Shown: positions 42,838 to 52,793, counted from the first letter of the stretch. The stretch is DNA of 64,000 nucleotides from Bacillus sp. REN3 (GCF_017912555.1 NZ_JAERSD010000009.1:82927-146926); one strand, 5' to 3'. A program made the numbers and translations. The notes: a model not told the origin generated them from the sequence alone.

Positions 42838-44046
42838 ATGAATGAATACGATGAGCGTTCCCGGCACCAGGGAGCCGAGCGTGCGAGGAAGCCAAATAAA
42901 CTCAAAAGCTTCGTTTCAACAATCACGGCCGGAATGATTGGTTCTGCCATTACTCTAGCGGCTGTAAGCTACGCTGACTTTGGCGGGAGCAAGCAGCTAC
43001 AATCACAAACAGCAGCCGAAATGTCTGCCGGATCCTCCAAGCTTGCTGTTTCGCCAGCTTCGGCAAAAAACAGCCAGGGATCGATTGCAGATATCATCGA
43101 GAAATCATCAAAATCAATTGTCGGCATCACCAATTACCAGCAAGAGCGCAATCCTTTTCCCAGGGAACAGGACAATGAGGAAAGCGGTTCAGGATCTGGA
43201 GTCATTTTTAAAAAAACGGGAAATGATGCATATATTGTTACGAACAACCATGTAATTGAAGGGGCTTCAAAAGTTGAAGTATCGTTATCCAGTGGAGAAA
43301 AAATGGAAGCAGAGGTTATTGGTACAGATGCTTTGACTGATCTTGCCGTCCTCAAAATTGATGCAAAACATGTTGAAAATGTAATTGAATTCGGTGATTC
43401 CAGCAGTTTGCGTCCTGGCGACCAGGTTCTGGCAATTGGAAATCCGCTAGGACTTGATTTGTCCCGGACTGTGACCCAGGGAATCGTGAGCGCGGTTGAC
43501 CGATCGATTCCGGTTTCTACATCAGCAGGCGAGTGGGAAATGAATGTCATCCAGACGGACGCTGCTATCAATCCTGGTAATAGCGGCGGGGCGCTGATCA
43601 ACACAGCGGGACAGGTAATCGGCATCAACAGCCTGAAGATTGCCCAAAATGGTGTCGAAGGGCTCGGGTTTGCGATTCCTAGCGAGGATGTCCTCCCGAT
43701 TGTCACCTTGCTGATAGAAAAAGGAAAAGTTGAGCGCCCATATTTAGGCGTGAGTCTTGCGGATCTCGGACAAATACCGGATATGTACCTTGAGAACCTA
43801 CCTGAAGAAGTCGAGTCTGGTACTATGATTACTTCAGTGGCACCAGGTTCTGCAGCCTCGAAAGCAGGATTGCAGGAAAAAGACGTCATAGTGGCCATTG
43901 ATGGAGAAAAGGTTGAGGATTCAAGTGATTTAAGAAGATATATGTATAAAGAATTGAAGACCGGTGATCAAGCAGAACTGGAAATATACAAAAATGGCGA
44001 AAAAAAGAAAGTACAAGTGACACTTAGAGCGAATACAGGTTGGTAA
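42838..44046 (+). CDS. HtrA/DegP-type membrane-anchored serine protease with PDZ domain
   Basis: The ATG at 42838 is favoured because AGGAGG is seven bases upstream; an ATG at 42832 would be too close. The 402-residue product has a cytoplasmic tail, one membrane segment at about 27-45, an S1C protease domain with the triad in 'VTNNHVIEG' (His), 'LTDLAVLKID' (Asp) and 'NPGNSGGALIN' (Ser), and a C-terminal PDZ domain ('APGSAASKAGLQEKDVIVAIDGEKV'). It degrades misfolded proteins outside the membrane. B. subtilis has three (htrA, htrB, htrC), the first two controlled by CssRS; the sequence does not tell which one this matches. Confidence 0.93.
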   Translation: MNEYDERSRHQGAERARKPNKLKSFVSTITAGMIGSAITLAAVSYADFGGSKQLQSQTAAEMSAGSSKLAVSPASAKNSQGSIADIIEKSSKSIVGITNYQQERNPFPREQDNEESGSGSGVIFKKTGNDAYIVTNNHVIEGASKVEVSLSSGEKMEAEVIGTDALTDLAVLKIDAKHVENVIEFGDSSSLRPGDQVLAIGNPLGLDLSRTVTQGIVSAVDRSIPVSTSAGEWEMNVIQTDAAINPGNSGGALINTAGQVIGINSLKIAQNGVEGLGFAIPSEDVLPIVTLLIEKGKVERPYLGVSLADLGQIPDMYLENLPEEVESGTMITSVAPGSAASKAGLQEKDVIVAIDGEKVEDSSDLRRYMYKELKTGDQAELEIYKNGEKKKVQVTLRANTGW

Positions 44047-44177
44047 TTTTCCATTAGATTCATGTATGTCATCAGGATACTCAATCAACTGCCCACCTGT
44101 GTGTTTTAAAGGAATCCCCCGGGGCGATCCGCACCGGAATCCTGCTGATTTTCCTGATTCAAAAGAAAGATTTCCCC

Positions 44178-44209
44178 AAACTCCTGCAGAATGCGGGAGT
44201 TTTTTAATT
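44178..44209 (+). terminator. Terminator after HtrA-type gene
   Basis: AAACTCCTGCA-GAA-TGCGGGAGTTTTTT. The stretch from 44047 to 44384 has no gene besides it. Confidence 0.8.
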
Positions 44210-44384
44210 TGAGATTTTTAGCTTGCGTACGGATTTTCCTATAGGTTAAAATGTTGACCATAAGAAACTTTTTGAAGCTGGCGCATATAGTATTAAAAAA
44301 TTAAAGGGGTTCTTCACCCAAAAAGTTGCCTTAGGCAAACATTATAGAGTATGGACAAAACTCGAGAGAGGGAGTAAAGACATC

Positions 44385-45194
44385 ATGGAGGAAATTTTAC
44401 TAGCATTTGGGTTAACCTTGTTCGCTGGCTTGGCGACAGGGATTGGCAGCGTATTGGCTTTCTTCACATCCACTACGAATACGAAATTCCTGTCTGTTTC
44501 GCTTGGTTTTTCGGCTGGAGTCATGATTTATGTATCGATGATCGAGATTTTCGTGAAAGCGAAGGATTCACTTGTTTCGGCATTGGGCGTGCAAGGGGGG
44601 AACTGGGCGACAGTTGGCGGTTTCTTTGGTGGGATCATATTGATTGCCCTGATTGACAAGTTCATTCCAAAGCAAGGGAATCCTCACGAACTGAAAAAGG
44701 TGGAGGACATGAACAAGCCGACGCCTGCAGCCAAGGACCCTTCACTGTTGAAGATGGGTACCTTTACAGCTCTTGCGATTGGAATCCACAACTTTCCTGA
44801 AGGGATTGCGACTTTTACATCCGCAATCCAGGATCCAGCATTGGGAATTGCCATTGCAGTCGCCATTGCGATTCATAATATACCTGAGGGAATCGCTGTC
44901 TCGGTACCGGTTTATTTCGCAACAGGAGATAAGAAAAGAGCGTTCAAACTTTCTTTTCTGTCTGGGTTATCCGAACCAATTGGCGCGCTTGTGGCATACT
45001 TGTTCCTGATGCCATTCCTCAATGACATCATGTTCGGTGTGATATTCGCTGCAGTAGCGGGCATCATGGTTTTCATCTCGCTTGATGAATTGCTGCCTGC
45101 CGCCAAGAAATTCGATGAAGCCCATCTTTCCATATATGGGCTTGTTGCCGGGATGGCAGTCATGGCAGTCAGTTTGCTGTTGTTCATTTCTTAA
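44385..45194 (+). CDS. zupT: ZIP-family divalent metal transporter ZupT
   Basis: A 269-residue protein with eight membrane segments. The metal-binding helices are visible as 'ALAIGIHNFPEGIATF' and 'AVAIAIHNIPEGIAVS', the diagnostic HNxPEG pairs, and the charged loop between segments 3 and 4 is present. It imports zinc and possibly iron, manganese or cobalt. The start follows GAGAGAGGGAG by ten or so bases. No zinc box was seen upstream, so regulation by Zur is not shown. Confidence 0.93.
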   Translation: MEEILLAFGLTLFAGLATGIGSVLAFFTSTTNTKFLSVSLGFSAGVMIYVSMIEIFVKAKDSLVSALGVQGGNWATVGGFFGGIILIALIDKFIPKQGNPHELKKVEDMNKPTPAAKDPSLLKMGTFTALAIGIHNFPEGIATFTSAIQDPALGIAIAVAIAIHNIPEGIAVSVPVYFATGDKKRAFKLSFLSGLSEPIGALVAYLFLMPFLNDIMFGVIFAAVAGIMVFISLDELLPAAKKFDEAHLSIYGLVAGMAVMAVSLLLFIS

Positions 45195-45199
45195 AGACC

Positions 45200-45236
45200 A
45201 AGGGTGCCCAGAAAGAATGGGTACCCTTTTTCGTTC
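45200..45236 (+). terminator. Terminator after zupT
   Basis: AAGGGTGCCCA and TGGGTACCCTTTTT arms with GAAAGAA loop. Confidence 0.85.
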
Positions 45237-45426
45237 TTTTGGAATTGGGAAATTTCAAAAACAGGCTATTACGCATATGACATGTTTTTACTTATGCCTT
45301 TTTTACTGATTCATAAGACTTAAAAATGAATAGTTTAGCATATTGTTCTTATCTGAAAATTTTAAATATAATGGAAATGCAACTTGTCAAAACATGTAGA
45401 AAGTAATCGAACAAAGGAGTGGTTGG

Positions 45427-46671
45427 ATGAAGAAAAGAAAAGCAGCAGGTGCCGCATTACTGAGTCTGGCATTGGGTTTATCGATGTTCACTGCGGGTGT
45501 TTTCGGGCAGGAGCCAGACGGGCAGGATTCCTATCGGGTCTTGATCCAGGGCCCGGCAGCGGAAAAGTCAAAGGCAAAGGAACAATATGGAGAAAGATGG
45601 AACTTCGGTGAGAAAGGCTTTTCCACTACAGTCAATGTCAAACAATACCAGGCGCTGCTGAAAAACAAGAATCTTAAAATCGAGTTGGTACCTGAAGTAA
45701 AAGTCAAGGCGAAGCCGGGATCTGGTGCCCAGGCTGCTCCAACCGACAGGACTCCATGGGGAATGGAGGCAATCTATAATGATAGCAGCATCCAATCCAC
45801 ATCAGGCGGAAATGGGATCAAAGTTGCTGTTCTTGATACAGGGGTGAATATCAACCACTCTGATTTAACAGGGAGTGCTGAACAATGCAAGGACTTCACT
45901 AATCGACGGACCCCACTAGTAGAAGGCTCATGCACTGATAAAAACGGCCATGGCACACATGTTGCCGGTACTGTCCTGGCACATGGCGGGGCATCCGGAC
46001 AGGGGATTTACGGAGTAGCTCCAGAAGCCGATTTATGGGCATATAAAGTATTGAATGACCAGGGATCAGGTTATTCGGATGACATTGCCGGCGCAATCGA
46101 GCATGCTGCTGACGAAGCCGCACGCACTGGTTCGAAAGTGGTTATTTCCATGTCGCTCGGTTCAAGCGGCAAGAATACGTTGATTGCTGACGCAGTCGAT
46201 TATGCTTATGGAAAAGGTACACTTGTTGTTGCGGCTGCCGGGAATAGCGGACCTGGAGACAATACGATCGGTTACCCAGGAGCGCTTGTCAACGCAGTTG
46301 CGGTAGCGGCTCTGGAAAATGTCCAGGAAAACGGTACTTACCGTGTCGCTGATTTCTCCTCACGAGGAAACCCGGCGACTGATGGGGACTTTGTCATCCA
46401 GGAACGCGATGTCGAGGTATCCGCGCCTGGAAGGGCAATCGAATCAACATGGCATGACGGATCCTACAATACGATCAGTGGCACATCAATGGCAACGCCT
46501 CACGTTTCTGGACTTGCCGCAAAGATTTGGGCAGCAAGCCCGAATCTGTCAAATGCCCAGCTGCGCGCTGAGCTGCAAAACCGCGCGAAAGCAAATGACA
46601 TCCTTGGAGGAACGGGTTCATCCGCTGGTGATGACTATGCATCAGGATTCGGATTCCCACGGGTGAAGTAA
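45427..46671 (+). CDS. Secreted S8-family subtilisin-like protease
   Basis: A 414-residue pre-pro-enzyme with AAAGGAGTGGTTGG before ATG. Residues 1-28 are a signal peptide, about 35-105 an inhibitor I9-type propeptide, and the rest the catalytic domain with Asp137 ('VAVLDTGVNINHSD'), His175 ('NGHGTHVAGT') and Ser in 'SGTSMATPHVSGLA'. A Cys pair (Cys154 and Cys169) is placed to form a disulfide, as in cold-adapted subtilisins of the TA41/S39 type, which resemble this protein in length. It is exported for protein breakdown. The gene ends before a bidirectional terminator. Confidence 0.93.
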   Translation: MKKRKAAGAALLSLALGLSMFTAGVFGQEPDGQDSYRVLIQGPAAEKSKAKEQYGERWNFGEKGFSTTVNVKQYQALLKNKNLKIELVPEVKVKAKPGSGAQAAPTDRTPWGMEAIYNDSSIQSTSGGNGIKVAVLDTGVNINHSDLTGSAEQCKDFTNRRTPLVEGSCTDKNGHGTHVAGTVLAHGGASGQGIYGVAPEADLWAYKVLNDQGSGYSDDIAGAIEHAADEAARTGSKVVISMSLGSSGKNTLIADAVDYAYGKGTLVVAAAGNSGPGDNTIGYPGALVNAVAVAALENVQENGTYRVADFSSRGNPATDGDFVIQERDVEVSAPGRAIESTWHDGSYNTISGTSMATPHVSGLAAKIWAASPNLSNAQLRAELQNRAKANDILGGTGSSAGDDYASGFGFPRVK

Positions 46672-46673
46672 AA

Positions 46674-46710
46674 AATAGCCGCTTGATTTCCAGAAATCAA
46701 GCGGCTATTC
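46674..46710. terminator. Bidirectional terminator between subtilase and CAP gene
   Basis: AATAGCCGCTTGATTT-CCAG-AAATCAAGCGGCTATT, a 16-bp perfect stem. Confidence 0.93.
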
Positions 46711-47835
46711 TTATAGGCTTTTCGAATAAAAATTCTCAGTGAAAAATGGCTGGCCATTTTCACCGAAAGCGACTCCGACTCCCAGCAGTTCATATTCGGT
46801 CTTAAGGATGTTTTCCCGGTGGCCTAGTGAATTCATGAGGCCTTCATGCGCGAAAATGCTGCTGAATTGCCCGTATGCCAGGTTTTCTCCAGCAATCTTG
46901 AAAGCGATCCCATCCTCTGCCATCCTCTCAAAAGGTGATTCTCCCTCACGGTTCGTATGGCTGAAGTATTGATGGTCGGCCATATCCTTGCTGTGCTTCC
47001 GTGCAGTCACTTTGACTGCGTCGTCCCATTTCAAGACCGCGAGTCCATGATTGACCCGGGACGCATTCGTTATATCGAATAGCTGGTGTTCAAACCCTTC
47101 TTTCAAAACTTTTGTACCTTCTGCGTAAAAACCAGGTTTGTTTTCCTCCAATTGTTTGCTGACCAGCTGGATGGCCGTCACCTGATAGTCATTGTGTTTA
47201 TCGTAGAAGATTGTCACATAGCTTCCATCGAGCTGATAAACATCATAATCCCGTTCTTCTGGAAGCTGATAACGAACCATCCCTTTCACGATTTCTGTCA
47301 GAGGCTCGCCTAATTGCTCGCGTATTCTTTCCTTTTTGCTTCCAAACTCGACTTCGTTCTTCGCAGCTATTAAATCCTGGTTCGTATATAGCCCATCTAC
47401 CTTTTGCTCTTCGTCATAGGACACCATCACGAAGTTTTGATAGTTTTCATGGTAGGCGTTCCATTTTGTCCCATAGTCGTTAATAGAGATGCGCTGCGGC
47501 TGACCGAGCTGTTTTTCAACAGCTGCTTTCCCCTCCCCTATTTCAATATTATGGATGGAAAAAGTTTGTTCTTCAGGGGCTGTAAGCTCAGGCTTCTCAA
47601 CAATCGGGATTTCCGCCTTCCCCTCGTTTGCCAGCTTCTCTTTTACAGAATCAAGCTGTCCAATAAAATAGGCTATTCCACTGTTGACTGTTTTGATCGC
47701 TTCGGAAAGTTCCGGATGCTCTTTGAATGAATCAATTTCGGTCCTGAACCCATCGGCCGATTGCTGCTCAGATAAAATTGGCCAGGAAAAGTATAGCAGG
47801 CTGGCAATGAAGATCAATGAAAGTATATTTTTCAA
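46711..47835 (-). CDS. CAP-domain (SCP/PR1) protein, YlbC-like
   Basis: A 374-residue protein. It begins with a short signal or anchor (MKNILSLIFIASLLYFSWPI), then a CAP-associated N-terminal domain of about 95-240 made of two related repeats ('IEIGEGKAAVEKQLGQPQRIS', 'VEFGSKKERIREQLGEPLTEI'), and a CAP domain at 250-374 with 'FDITNASRVNHGLAVLKWDDAVKVTARKHSKDMADHQYFSHTNREGESPFERM' and 'LMNSLGHRENILKTEYELLGVGVAFG'. The layout matches B. subtilis YlbC. The role of bacterial CAP proteins is unclear; wall-associated functions are proposed. Minus strand, alone. Confidence 0.88.
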   Translation of the reverse strand: MKNILSLIFIASLLYFSWPILSEQQSADGFRTEIDSFKEHPELSEAIKTVNSGIAYFIGQLDSVKEKLANEGKAEIPIVEKPELTAPEEQTFSIHNIEIGEGKAAVEKQLGQPQRISINDYGTKWNAYHENYQNFVMVSYDEEQKVDGLYTNQDLIAAKNEVEFGSKKERIREQLGEPLTEIVKGMVRYQLPEERDYDVYQLDGSYVTIFYDKHNDYQVTAIQLVSKQLEENKPGFYAEGTKVLKEGFEHQLFDITNASRVNHGLAVLKWDDAVKVTARKHSKDMADHQYFSHTNREGESPFERMAEDGIAFKIAGENLAYGQFSSIFAHEGLMNSLGHRENILKTEYELLGVGVAFGENGQPFFTENFYSKSL

Positions 47836-47953
47836 TGGTATTTTTCACCTTCTTGATAGGAAAATAGACTCTTTCTATCAATATACCCACTATTTTAGAA
47901 ATGAAAAAGCATTGAAGCTTTGATCGATTATTTTTTCAATTATCAGACCTTTA

Positions 47954-47983
47954 TTGACGCTCAGCAAAGTTGTTTGTTACGAT
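47954..47983 (+). promoter_or_regulatory. Promoter of the kyn operon
   Basis: TTGACG (47954-47959) and TACGAT (47978-47983) with an 18-base spacer, 33 bases before the kynU start. Confidence 0.6.
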
Positions 47984-48016
47984 TTCTCTAGTGTATACGG
48001 GATGGAGGAGATATTG

Positions 48017-49303
48017 ATGAAATCTTATTCGTTTGAACCGGGAGCGGAGTTTGCTTCTATGCTTGACCGGCAGGATGTCCTTGCCAGTTTCCGGGACGAA
48101 TTTTACTTAAAACAAGGATCAATCTACCTTGACGGCAACTCCCTCGGTTTGCTGTCCAAAAGGGCCGAGGCAACCGTTCGCGAATCGCTTGAAGATTGGA
48201 AGGAGCATGGCATCGACGGCTGGATGGAGGGGAACAACCCCTGGTATGGGTTTTCTGAAAAATTGGGCGGGATGACCGCTCCTCTGGTTGGGGCTCTTCC
48301 TGAGGAGGTCATTGTAAGCGGATCCACAACGGTCAATCTCCATCAGCTAGTCGCGACTTTTTACAAGCCTGAAGGGAGACGGAAGAAAATCCTTGCTGAT
48401 GAATTGAATTTTCCATCCGATATTTACGCGCTCCAAAGCCAGCTGCGCAACCATGGGTATGATCCGGAAACCCACTTGATCCGGGTGGAAAGCAGGGACG
48501 GCCGATTCCTGGATGAAGATGATTTGATTGCTGCTATGACAGATGAGATAGCCTTGGCAATACTTCCGACAGTACTATACAGGAGCGGTCAAATCCTGGA
48601 TATCGAAAAGCTGACAAAGGCGGCCCACGACCGCGGCATATTGATTGGATTCGATGCATGCCATTCGATTGGCGCCATTCCGCATGCATTCTCGAAATGG
48701 AATGTTGACTTTGCCTTTTGGTGCAATTATAAGTACCTGAACGGCGGACCGGGAGCGGCTGCAGGATTGTATGTGAATTCCAGACATTTCGGTACGGCCC
48801 CGGGGCTTGCTGGCTGGTTTGGGTCACGCAAGGATAAGCAGTTTGATATGGAGCACACGATGACCCAGGCCGAAACAGCTGGTGCCTATCAAATCGGGAC
48901 TCCGCACATTCTGAGTCTGGCTCCTCTGCTCGGGTCGCTGGAAATGTTCGCCGAAGCCGGGATTGAAAACATCCGTGAAAAATCCCTGCGAATTACCCGC
49001 TATTTGATCGATTTGATCCAGCATGAGCTTGGTGACGCTGGATTTGGGCTAGGCAGTCCCACGGAGGATTACAGAAGGGGAGGACATGTGAGCCTGGAGC
49101 ATCCGGAAGCGGTCCGGATTTGCAAGGCCCTTAAAGAAAGGGGCATCGTTCCTGATTTTCGCGCCCCAAACATCATCCGCCTTGCGCCAGTAGCGCTCTA
49201 CACTTCTTATGTGGATGCCTGGAATGCGGTGAGGATCCTGAAGGAAATCATGGAAGAGAAATTATACGAAAAATACAGCAATGAGCGAGAAGTGATTGCG
49301 TAA
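48017..49303 (+). CDS. kynU: Kynureninase
   Basis: The ATG at 48017 has GGAGG eight bases upstream; the longer frame from 47954 would overlap the promoter. The 428-residue PLP enzyme has '[16 protein letters not shown]', '[21 protein letters not shown]', '[16 protein letters not shown]', '[14 protein letters not shown]' and the cofactor lysine in '[19 protein letters not shown]'. It splits L-kynurenine into anthranilate and alanine. It is the first gene of kynU-kynA-kynB, ahead of the dioxygenase by 13 bases. Confidence 0.97.
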   Translation: MKSYSFEPGAEFASMLDRQDVLASFRDEFYLKQGSIYLDGNSLGLLSKRAEATVRESLEDWKEHGIDGWMEGNNPWYGFSEKLGGMTAPLVGALPEEVIVSGSTTVNLHQLVATFYKPEGRRKKILADELNFPSDIYALQSQLRNHGYDPETHLIRVESRDGRFLDEDDLIAAMTDEIALAILPTVLYRSGQILDIEKLTKAAHDRGILIGFDACHSIGAIPHAFSKWNVDFAFWCNYKYLNGGPGAAAGLYVNSRHFGTAPGLAGWFGSRKDKQFDMEHTMTQAETAGAYQIGTPHILSLAPLLGSLEMFAEAGIENIREKSLRITRYLIDLIQHELGDAGFGLGSPTEDYRRGGHVSLEHPEAVRICKALKERGIVPDFRAPNIIRLAPVALYTSYVDAWNAVRILKEIMEEKLYEKYSNEREVIA

Positions 49304-49316
49304 GGGGGGATCCTGG

Positions 49317-50192
49317 ATGAAAAAGGAGCATGAAGACCGGCCTATTTCAGCGAAGGAACTGCATACAGACGGAGGAACAGAATCAAATATCCATACCGAT
49401 TTCGAAAAGGAAATGTCATATGGCAGTTATCTTCGGCTCGACCAAATCCTGGCGAGTCAGCAGCGCATTTCCAACCACCACGATGAGATGCTGTTCATCA
49501 TCATTCACCAGGCAAGCGAGCTATGGATGAAACTGATTTTACATGAGGTTGGCGCGGCGATTGATTGCATCAAGCAAAACATGCTTGAGCCATCCTTCAA
49601 AATGTTATCGAGGGTTTCAAGAATCCAGCAGCAATTGATCCAGTCATGGAATATCCTGTCGACCCTTACACCGGCAGAGTATATGGAATTCCGCGACAAG
49701 CTTGGCCATTCATCAGGCTTCCAATCATACCAGAACCGCCTGATTGAATTTGCTTTTGGACAAAAGAGCGAGCATGTTCTATCGGTGTATAAGCATGATG
49801 AACCGCTCCATAAAAGGCTGCATGAAGCTTTGCGTGAACAAAGCATTTATGATGCCGCCATTGGTGCGCTGTCGATGCGCGGCTTGCCGGTTGACAAAGA
49901 GATGCTCGAACGCGACTGGTCGAAACCGTACGAACTAAATGAAAGCGTCGAAGAAGCTTGGCTGAAGGTTTATCGGAATGTCGACCATTATTGGGATTTA
50001 TATGAGCTTGCGGAGAAGTTGGTCGATATCGGCAGCCAGCAGCAGTATTGGCGTTTCAACCATATGAGTACAGTCGAAAGGATCATTGGGCATAAAACAG
50101 GGACGGGAGGTTCTTCCGGTGTCACCTACTTGAAAAAAGTCGTTGACCATCGATTTTTCCCGGAGCTTTGGAGCCTGAGGACGAAATTGTAA
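49317..50192 (+). CDS. kynA: Tryptophan 2,3-dioxygenase
   Basis: The ATG at 49317 follows AAGGGGGGATCCTGG. The 291-residue heme enzyme has '[39 protein letters not shown]', with the distal-side His and Arg/Tyr contacts, '[17 protein letters not shown]', and '[31 protein letters not shown]', which holds the proximal heme His and the substrate-binding Thr. It opens the indole ring of tryptophan to N-formylkynurenine, the first pathway step. It sits between kynU and kynB. Confidence 0.97.
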   Translation: MKKEHEDRPISAKELHTDGGTESNIHTDFEKEMSYGSYLRLDQILASQQRISNHHDEMLFIIIHQASELWMKLILHEVGAAIDCIKQNMLEPSFKMLSRVSRIQQQLIQSWNILSTLTPAEYMEFRDKLGHSSGFQSYQNRLIEFAFGQKSEHVLSVYKHDEPLHKRLHEALREQSIYDAAIGALSMRGLPVDKEMLERDWSKPYELNESVEEAWLKVYRNVDHYWDLYELAEKLVDIGSQQQYWRFNHMSTVERIIGHKTGTGGSSGVTYLKKVVDHRFFPELWSLRTKL

Positions 50193-50217
50193 AAATATTG
50201 ATAGAGGGAGGAACATG

Positions 50218-50844
50218 ATGAGCAATTGGATTGATGTGTCACAAGTCCTTGAGGATAAAATTCCAGTGTGGCCCGGAGATACACCTTTTCGCTATAAAAT
50301 CAGCTGGGGCATGGAGGAAAGCGGATCTGTCAATGTCGGACAGGTGACAATGAGCACGCATACAGGCACACATATTGATGCCCCTTTCCACTTTGATCAT
50401 GAAGGGAAAAAGGTGATCGACCTAGATATCAACCTGTATATTGGCCCGGCAAGGGTCGTGCAATTGCCTGAGCTTGAAAGCATTGGAGCAAGGCACTTGG
50501 AAAGTTTTGATTTGAGGGGTGTAAAACGGCTTTTGCTCAAAACCGGTGCATGGAAGGATCGTGCAGCTTTCCCGGCATCCATCCCCTATATTGAACCCGG
50601 GTTGGCTGCTTTCCTTGCCGAGCGGGGAGTCCGGCTGTTGGGGCTGGATTTGCCGTCAGTCGACCCAATCGACAGCAAAGAGTTAAGCGCGCACCATGAA
50701 TTGAACCGGAACGGCATCCATATCCTTGAGGGGTTGGTACTCGACCGGATTGACGGGGGAGAGTACGAACTGTCCGCACTTCCGCTGCCATTTCGAGAAG
50801 CGGACGGTAGTCCGGTCAGGGCAGTCCTCAGGAAAATGGAATAG
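50218..50844 (+). CDS. kynB: Kynurenine formamidase
   Basis: Of two adjacent ATG codons, 50218 is better spaced from GGAGG. The 208-residue cyclase-family enzyme has 'WIDVSQVLEDKIPVWPGDTPF' and the metal motif 'STHTGTHIDAPFHF', with later 'LGLDLPSVDP' and 'HHELNRNGIHILEGL'. It removes formate from N-formylkynurenine. With kynA and kynU it completes conversion of tryptophan to anthranilate, as in the B. cereus group and Pseudomonas. Confidence 0.96.
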   Translation: MSNWIDVSQVLEDKIPVWPGDTPFRYKISWGMEESGSVNVGQVTMSTHTGTHIDAPFHFDHEGKKVIDLDINLYIGPARVVQLPELESIGARHLESFDLRGVKRLLLKTGAWKDRAAFPASIPYIEPGLAAFLAERGVRLLGLDLPSVDPIDSKELSAHHELNRNGIHILEGLVLDRIDGGEYELSALPLPFREADGSPVRAVLRKME

Positions 50845-50849
50845 GAAGG

Positions 50850-50895
50850 GGCTGTCCCAAACGTATAGTTTTTTGGGACAGCGTCTGTTTTTTTT
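50850..50895 (+). terminator. Terminator after kyn operon
   Basis: GGGGCTGTCCCAAA and TTTGGGACAGC arms around CGTATAGTTT, T-rich beyond (GTTTTTTTTT). Confidence 0.85.
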
Positions 50896-51060
50896 TGATG
50901 CTGCTAATCTCAGCGGAAATTCCTTTATAGTGGTATTCACCATTCCATTTTGACTACACTTGAAAATTAAAAGGGAAAGGATCAGTAAAAGGAATTAAAT
51001 GGAAGTCTCCCTTCATTCCCCTATTTACAATTATAGATCCTTTTAGCGGAATCGAATCTA

Positions 51061-51621
51061 CTATTTTATGTTCATTTGCTCCTTCCAAATTCGCTCTATA
51101 ATCACTTCATTTCCTATTAAAGATAATTGAAAAACATCAGGATTACTAAGGCTTTTCCAACACCCAAAGCCAAATTCGCTTTTGAAATTCTTTAACAGTA
51201 GCGACATGATATTTCCGTGAGTAACAATCAATGTGCTTTCCGTTTCACTTTTAAAAACTTCATCCACCACACTTACGATCCGGTTCATTGCTTCTAGACT
51301 TGATTCTCCCCCTTCAAATTTTAACTCTTCATCATTAAATGTTTCCTTAAGCTTTTCATACCAGTCGGGTAAATCTGTTGTAGAAAGGATGCGTTCAGAC
51401 AAACGGTCATCTATTTCGATTTTTATGTTTGTTTTCCGGCTTAAAGGTTCCACTGATTGAATCGCACGTAAAAATGGACTTGAAACGATTCTGTCAATTT
51501 TTTTATCGGAGAAAAATTCAGCTAAAAATTCAGCTTGTTTTTCTCCTTGTTCTGTTAGTTGCGCTTCAGCAGCTTGTCCCCTTGCTTCACAATGTCTAAC
51601 CACATACATCTTCTTTGTCAT
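51061..51621 (-). CDS. Histidine phosphatase family protein
   Basis: The ATG at 51621 has GGGAGGGG upstream; a longer frame from 51636 starts inside that site. The 186-residue product has the N-terminal catalytic motif 'YVVRHCEARG' (RHC instead of the common RHG), 'LTEQGEKQAEFLAEFF', 'RIVSSPFLRAIQSVEPL' and the second catalytic His in 'LIVTHGNIMSLLL'. It is probably a phosphatase of small phosphorylated compounds. The DNA is clearly more AT-rich than its neighbours and codon use differs, a hint of recent acquisition. Confidence 0.85.
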   Translation of the reverse strand: MTKKMYVVRHCEARGQAAEAQLTEQGEKQAEFLAEFFSDKKIDRIVSSPFLRAIQSVEPLSRKTNIKIEIDDRLSERILSTTDLPDWYEKLKETFNDEELKFEGGESSLEAMNRIVSVVDEVFKSETESTLIVTHGNIMSLLLKNFKSEFGFGCWKSLSNPDVFQLSLIGNEVIIERIWKEQMNIK

Positions 51622-51687
51622 GCAAGCCCCTCCCAATTAACTGTTATGTATGAAATTTCTACTATTGTCATTCATTTTCCTTCTTAA

Positions 51688-51927
51688 GCTCTCCTGCACC
51701 ACCAACCGAAAATCATTTTACATAGCCTCTATATAAAAAGATTAGGAGCAAGAAGATTCAGTGAAATCGCCAATGATGGGATCGACGGAATCGACGGAAT
51801 CATCGTACATCCATTGGAGCAAGTGGGCTTGCAAACCTTTTCTTCCCAAGGCATGTTATTCGCTGGGGCGAATTTGTCGGAAAGTTTGTTATGGATGTCA
51901 TTGACCATACTGGTCAACGGAGAGTAG
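51688..51927 (+). pseudogene. Possible gene remnant, C-terminal fragment
   Basis: An open frame runs from 51688 to a stop at 51925-51927 without a usable start or ribosome site. Its translation looks protein-like ('RLGARRFSEIANDGIDGIDG', 'QTFSSQGMLFAGANLSESLL') but I do not recognise a family. It lies between the atypical phosphatase gene and the TetR gene. It may be the end of a gene lost by deletion, or chance. Low confidence. Confidence 0.25.
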
Positions 51928-51980
51928 AATGAAATTGACCAAAGCAGTCAATGAATTAAGCCTTATTCAAGGAGGGTATG

Positions 51981-52607
51981 ATGTCTTCGAAATTTCTTAA
52001 CTTGAATCCCGAAAAACAAGAAAGAATCCTGAACGCAGCAATGCAGGAGTTTGCGCAGAAAGGGTACGCAAATGCCTCTACAAATGAAATTGTCAAGCAA
52101 GCGGGCATCTCAAAAGGCCTACTGTTCCACTACTTTAAAAATAAAAAGCAATTATATTTGTTCCTATTTAACCATTTTGTCGAAGTGCTGATGGAGGAAT
52201 TTTTCGAAGAAATGGACTTCAGTGAGCGTGATATATTCGAAAGACTGAAGAACATCATGATTTTAAAAACCAGGGTCACAACCAAATATCCTGAAGTTTT
52301 CAATTTCATGATGTCCGCGCACCTTGAGCAAGCAGCCGATATCAAAGACGAATTGGATAATAGCACCGCTGAAATGCTGCAGTCCAGCTACAGCAGGATC
52401 TTCGAAAATATCGATGTTTCAAGGTTCCGCGAAGGAATCGACCTCCCAAGAACCTTCAATATCATCATGTGGACCCTGGAAGGCTTCAGCAATCAAGCCA
52501 TTGAAAAGGCAAAACAGCTCAAAAATGGAAGATGGGACTTTGATGAAGCTTTTAAAGAAGCAGAAATCTATGTCGAAATGCTGAAGGACTCTTTTTATAA
52601 GGAATAG
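51981..52607 (+). CDS. TetR/AcrR-family regulator of adjacent ABC exporter
   Basis: Of two adjacent ATGs, 51981 is better spaced from AAGGAGGG. The 208-residue product has an N-terminal helix-turn-helix ('QERILNAAMQEFAQKGYANASTNEIVKQAGISKGLLFHYFKNKKQLYLF') typical of TetR proteins, and a helical ligand-binding half. It lies 186 bases before a three-gene ABC transporter on the same strand, which is the likely target. No clear palindromic operator was found in the gap. Confidence 0.9.
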   Translation: MSSKFLNLNPEKQERILNAAMQEFAQKGYANASTNEIVKQAGISKGLLFHYFKNKKQLYLFLFNHFVEVLMEEFFEEMDFSERDIFERLKNIMILKTRVTTKYPEVFNFMMSAHLEQAADIKDELDNSTAEMLQSSYSRIFENIDVSRFREGIDLPRTFNIIMWTLEGFSNQAIEKAKQLKNGRWDFDEAFKEAEIYVEMLKDSFYKE

Positions 52608-52793
52608 CATCTCTTGCATTAGCAGAGCTGCTTTCAAATGTCCGAATGTCCTGCGGCAGGCTCTATAAGGTAACATAATCCATTTTCGAAATGGAGAACA
52701 GACGGCAGCTGCCTGGATAATGTGAAAGAGCGAGTTACAGCTTCAATAAAAGGATTCAACAATTAAAAAAGTGAATACGTGGGAGGGTCTGGC

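Noticed and set aside
43134..43898. 254-codon minus-strand open frame inside the HtrA-type gene
   Set aside because: Antisense shadow of a protease gene with all catalytic motifs intact on the plus strand.
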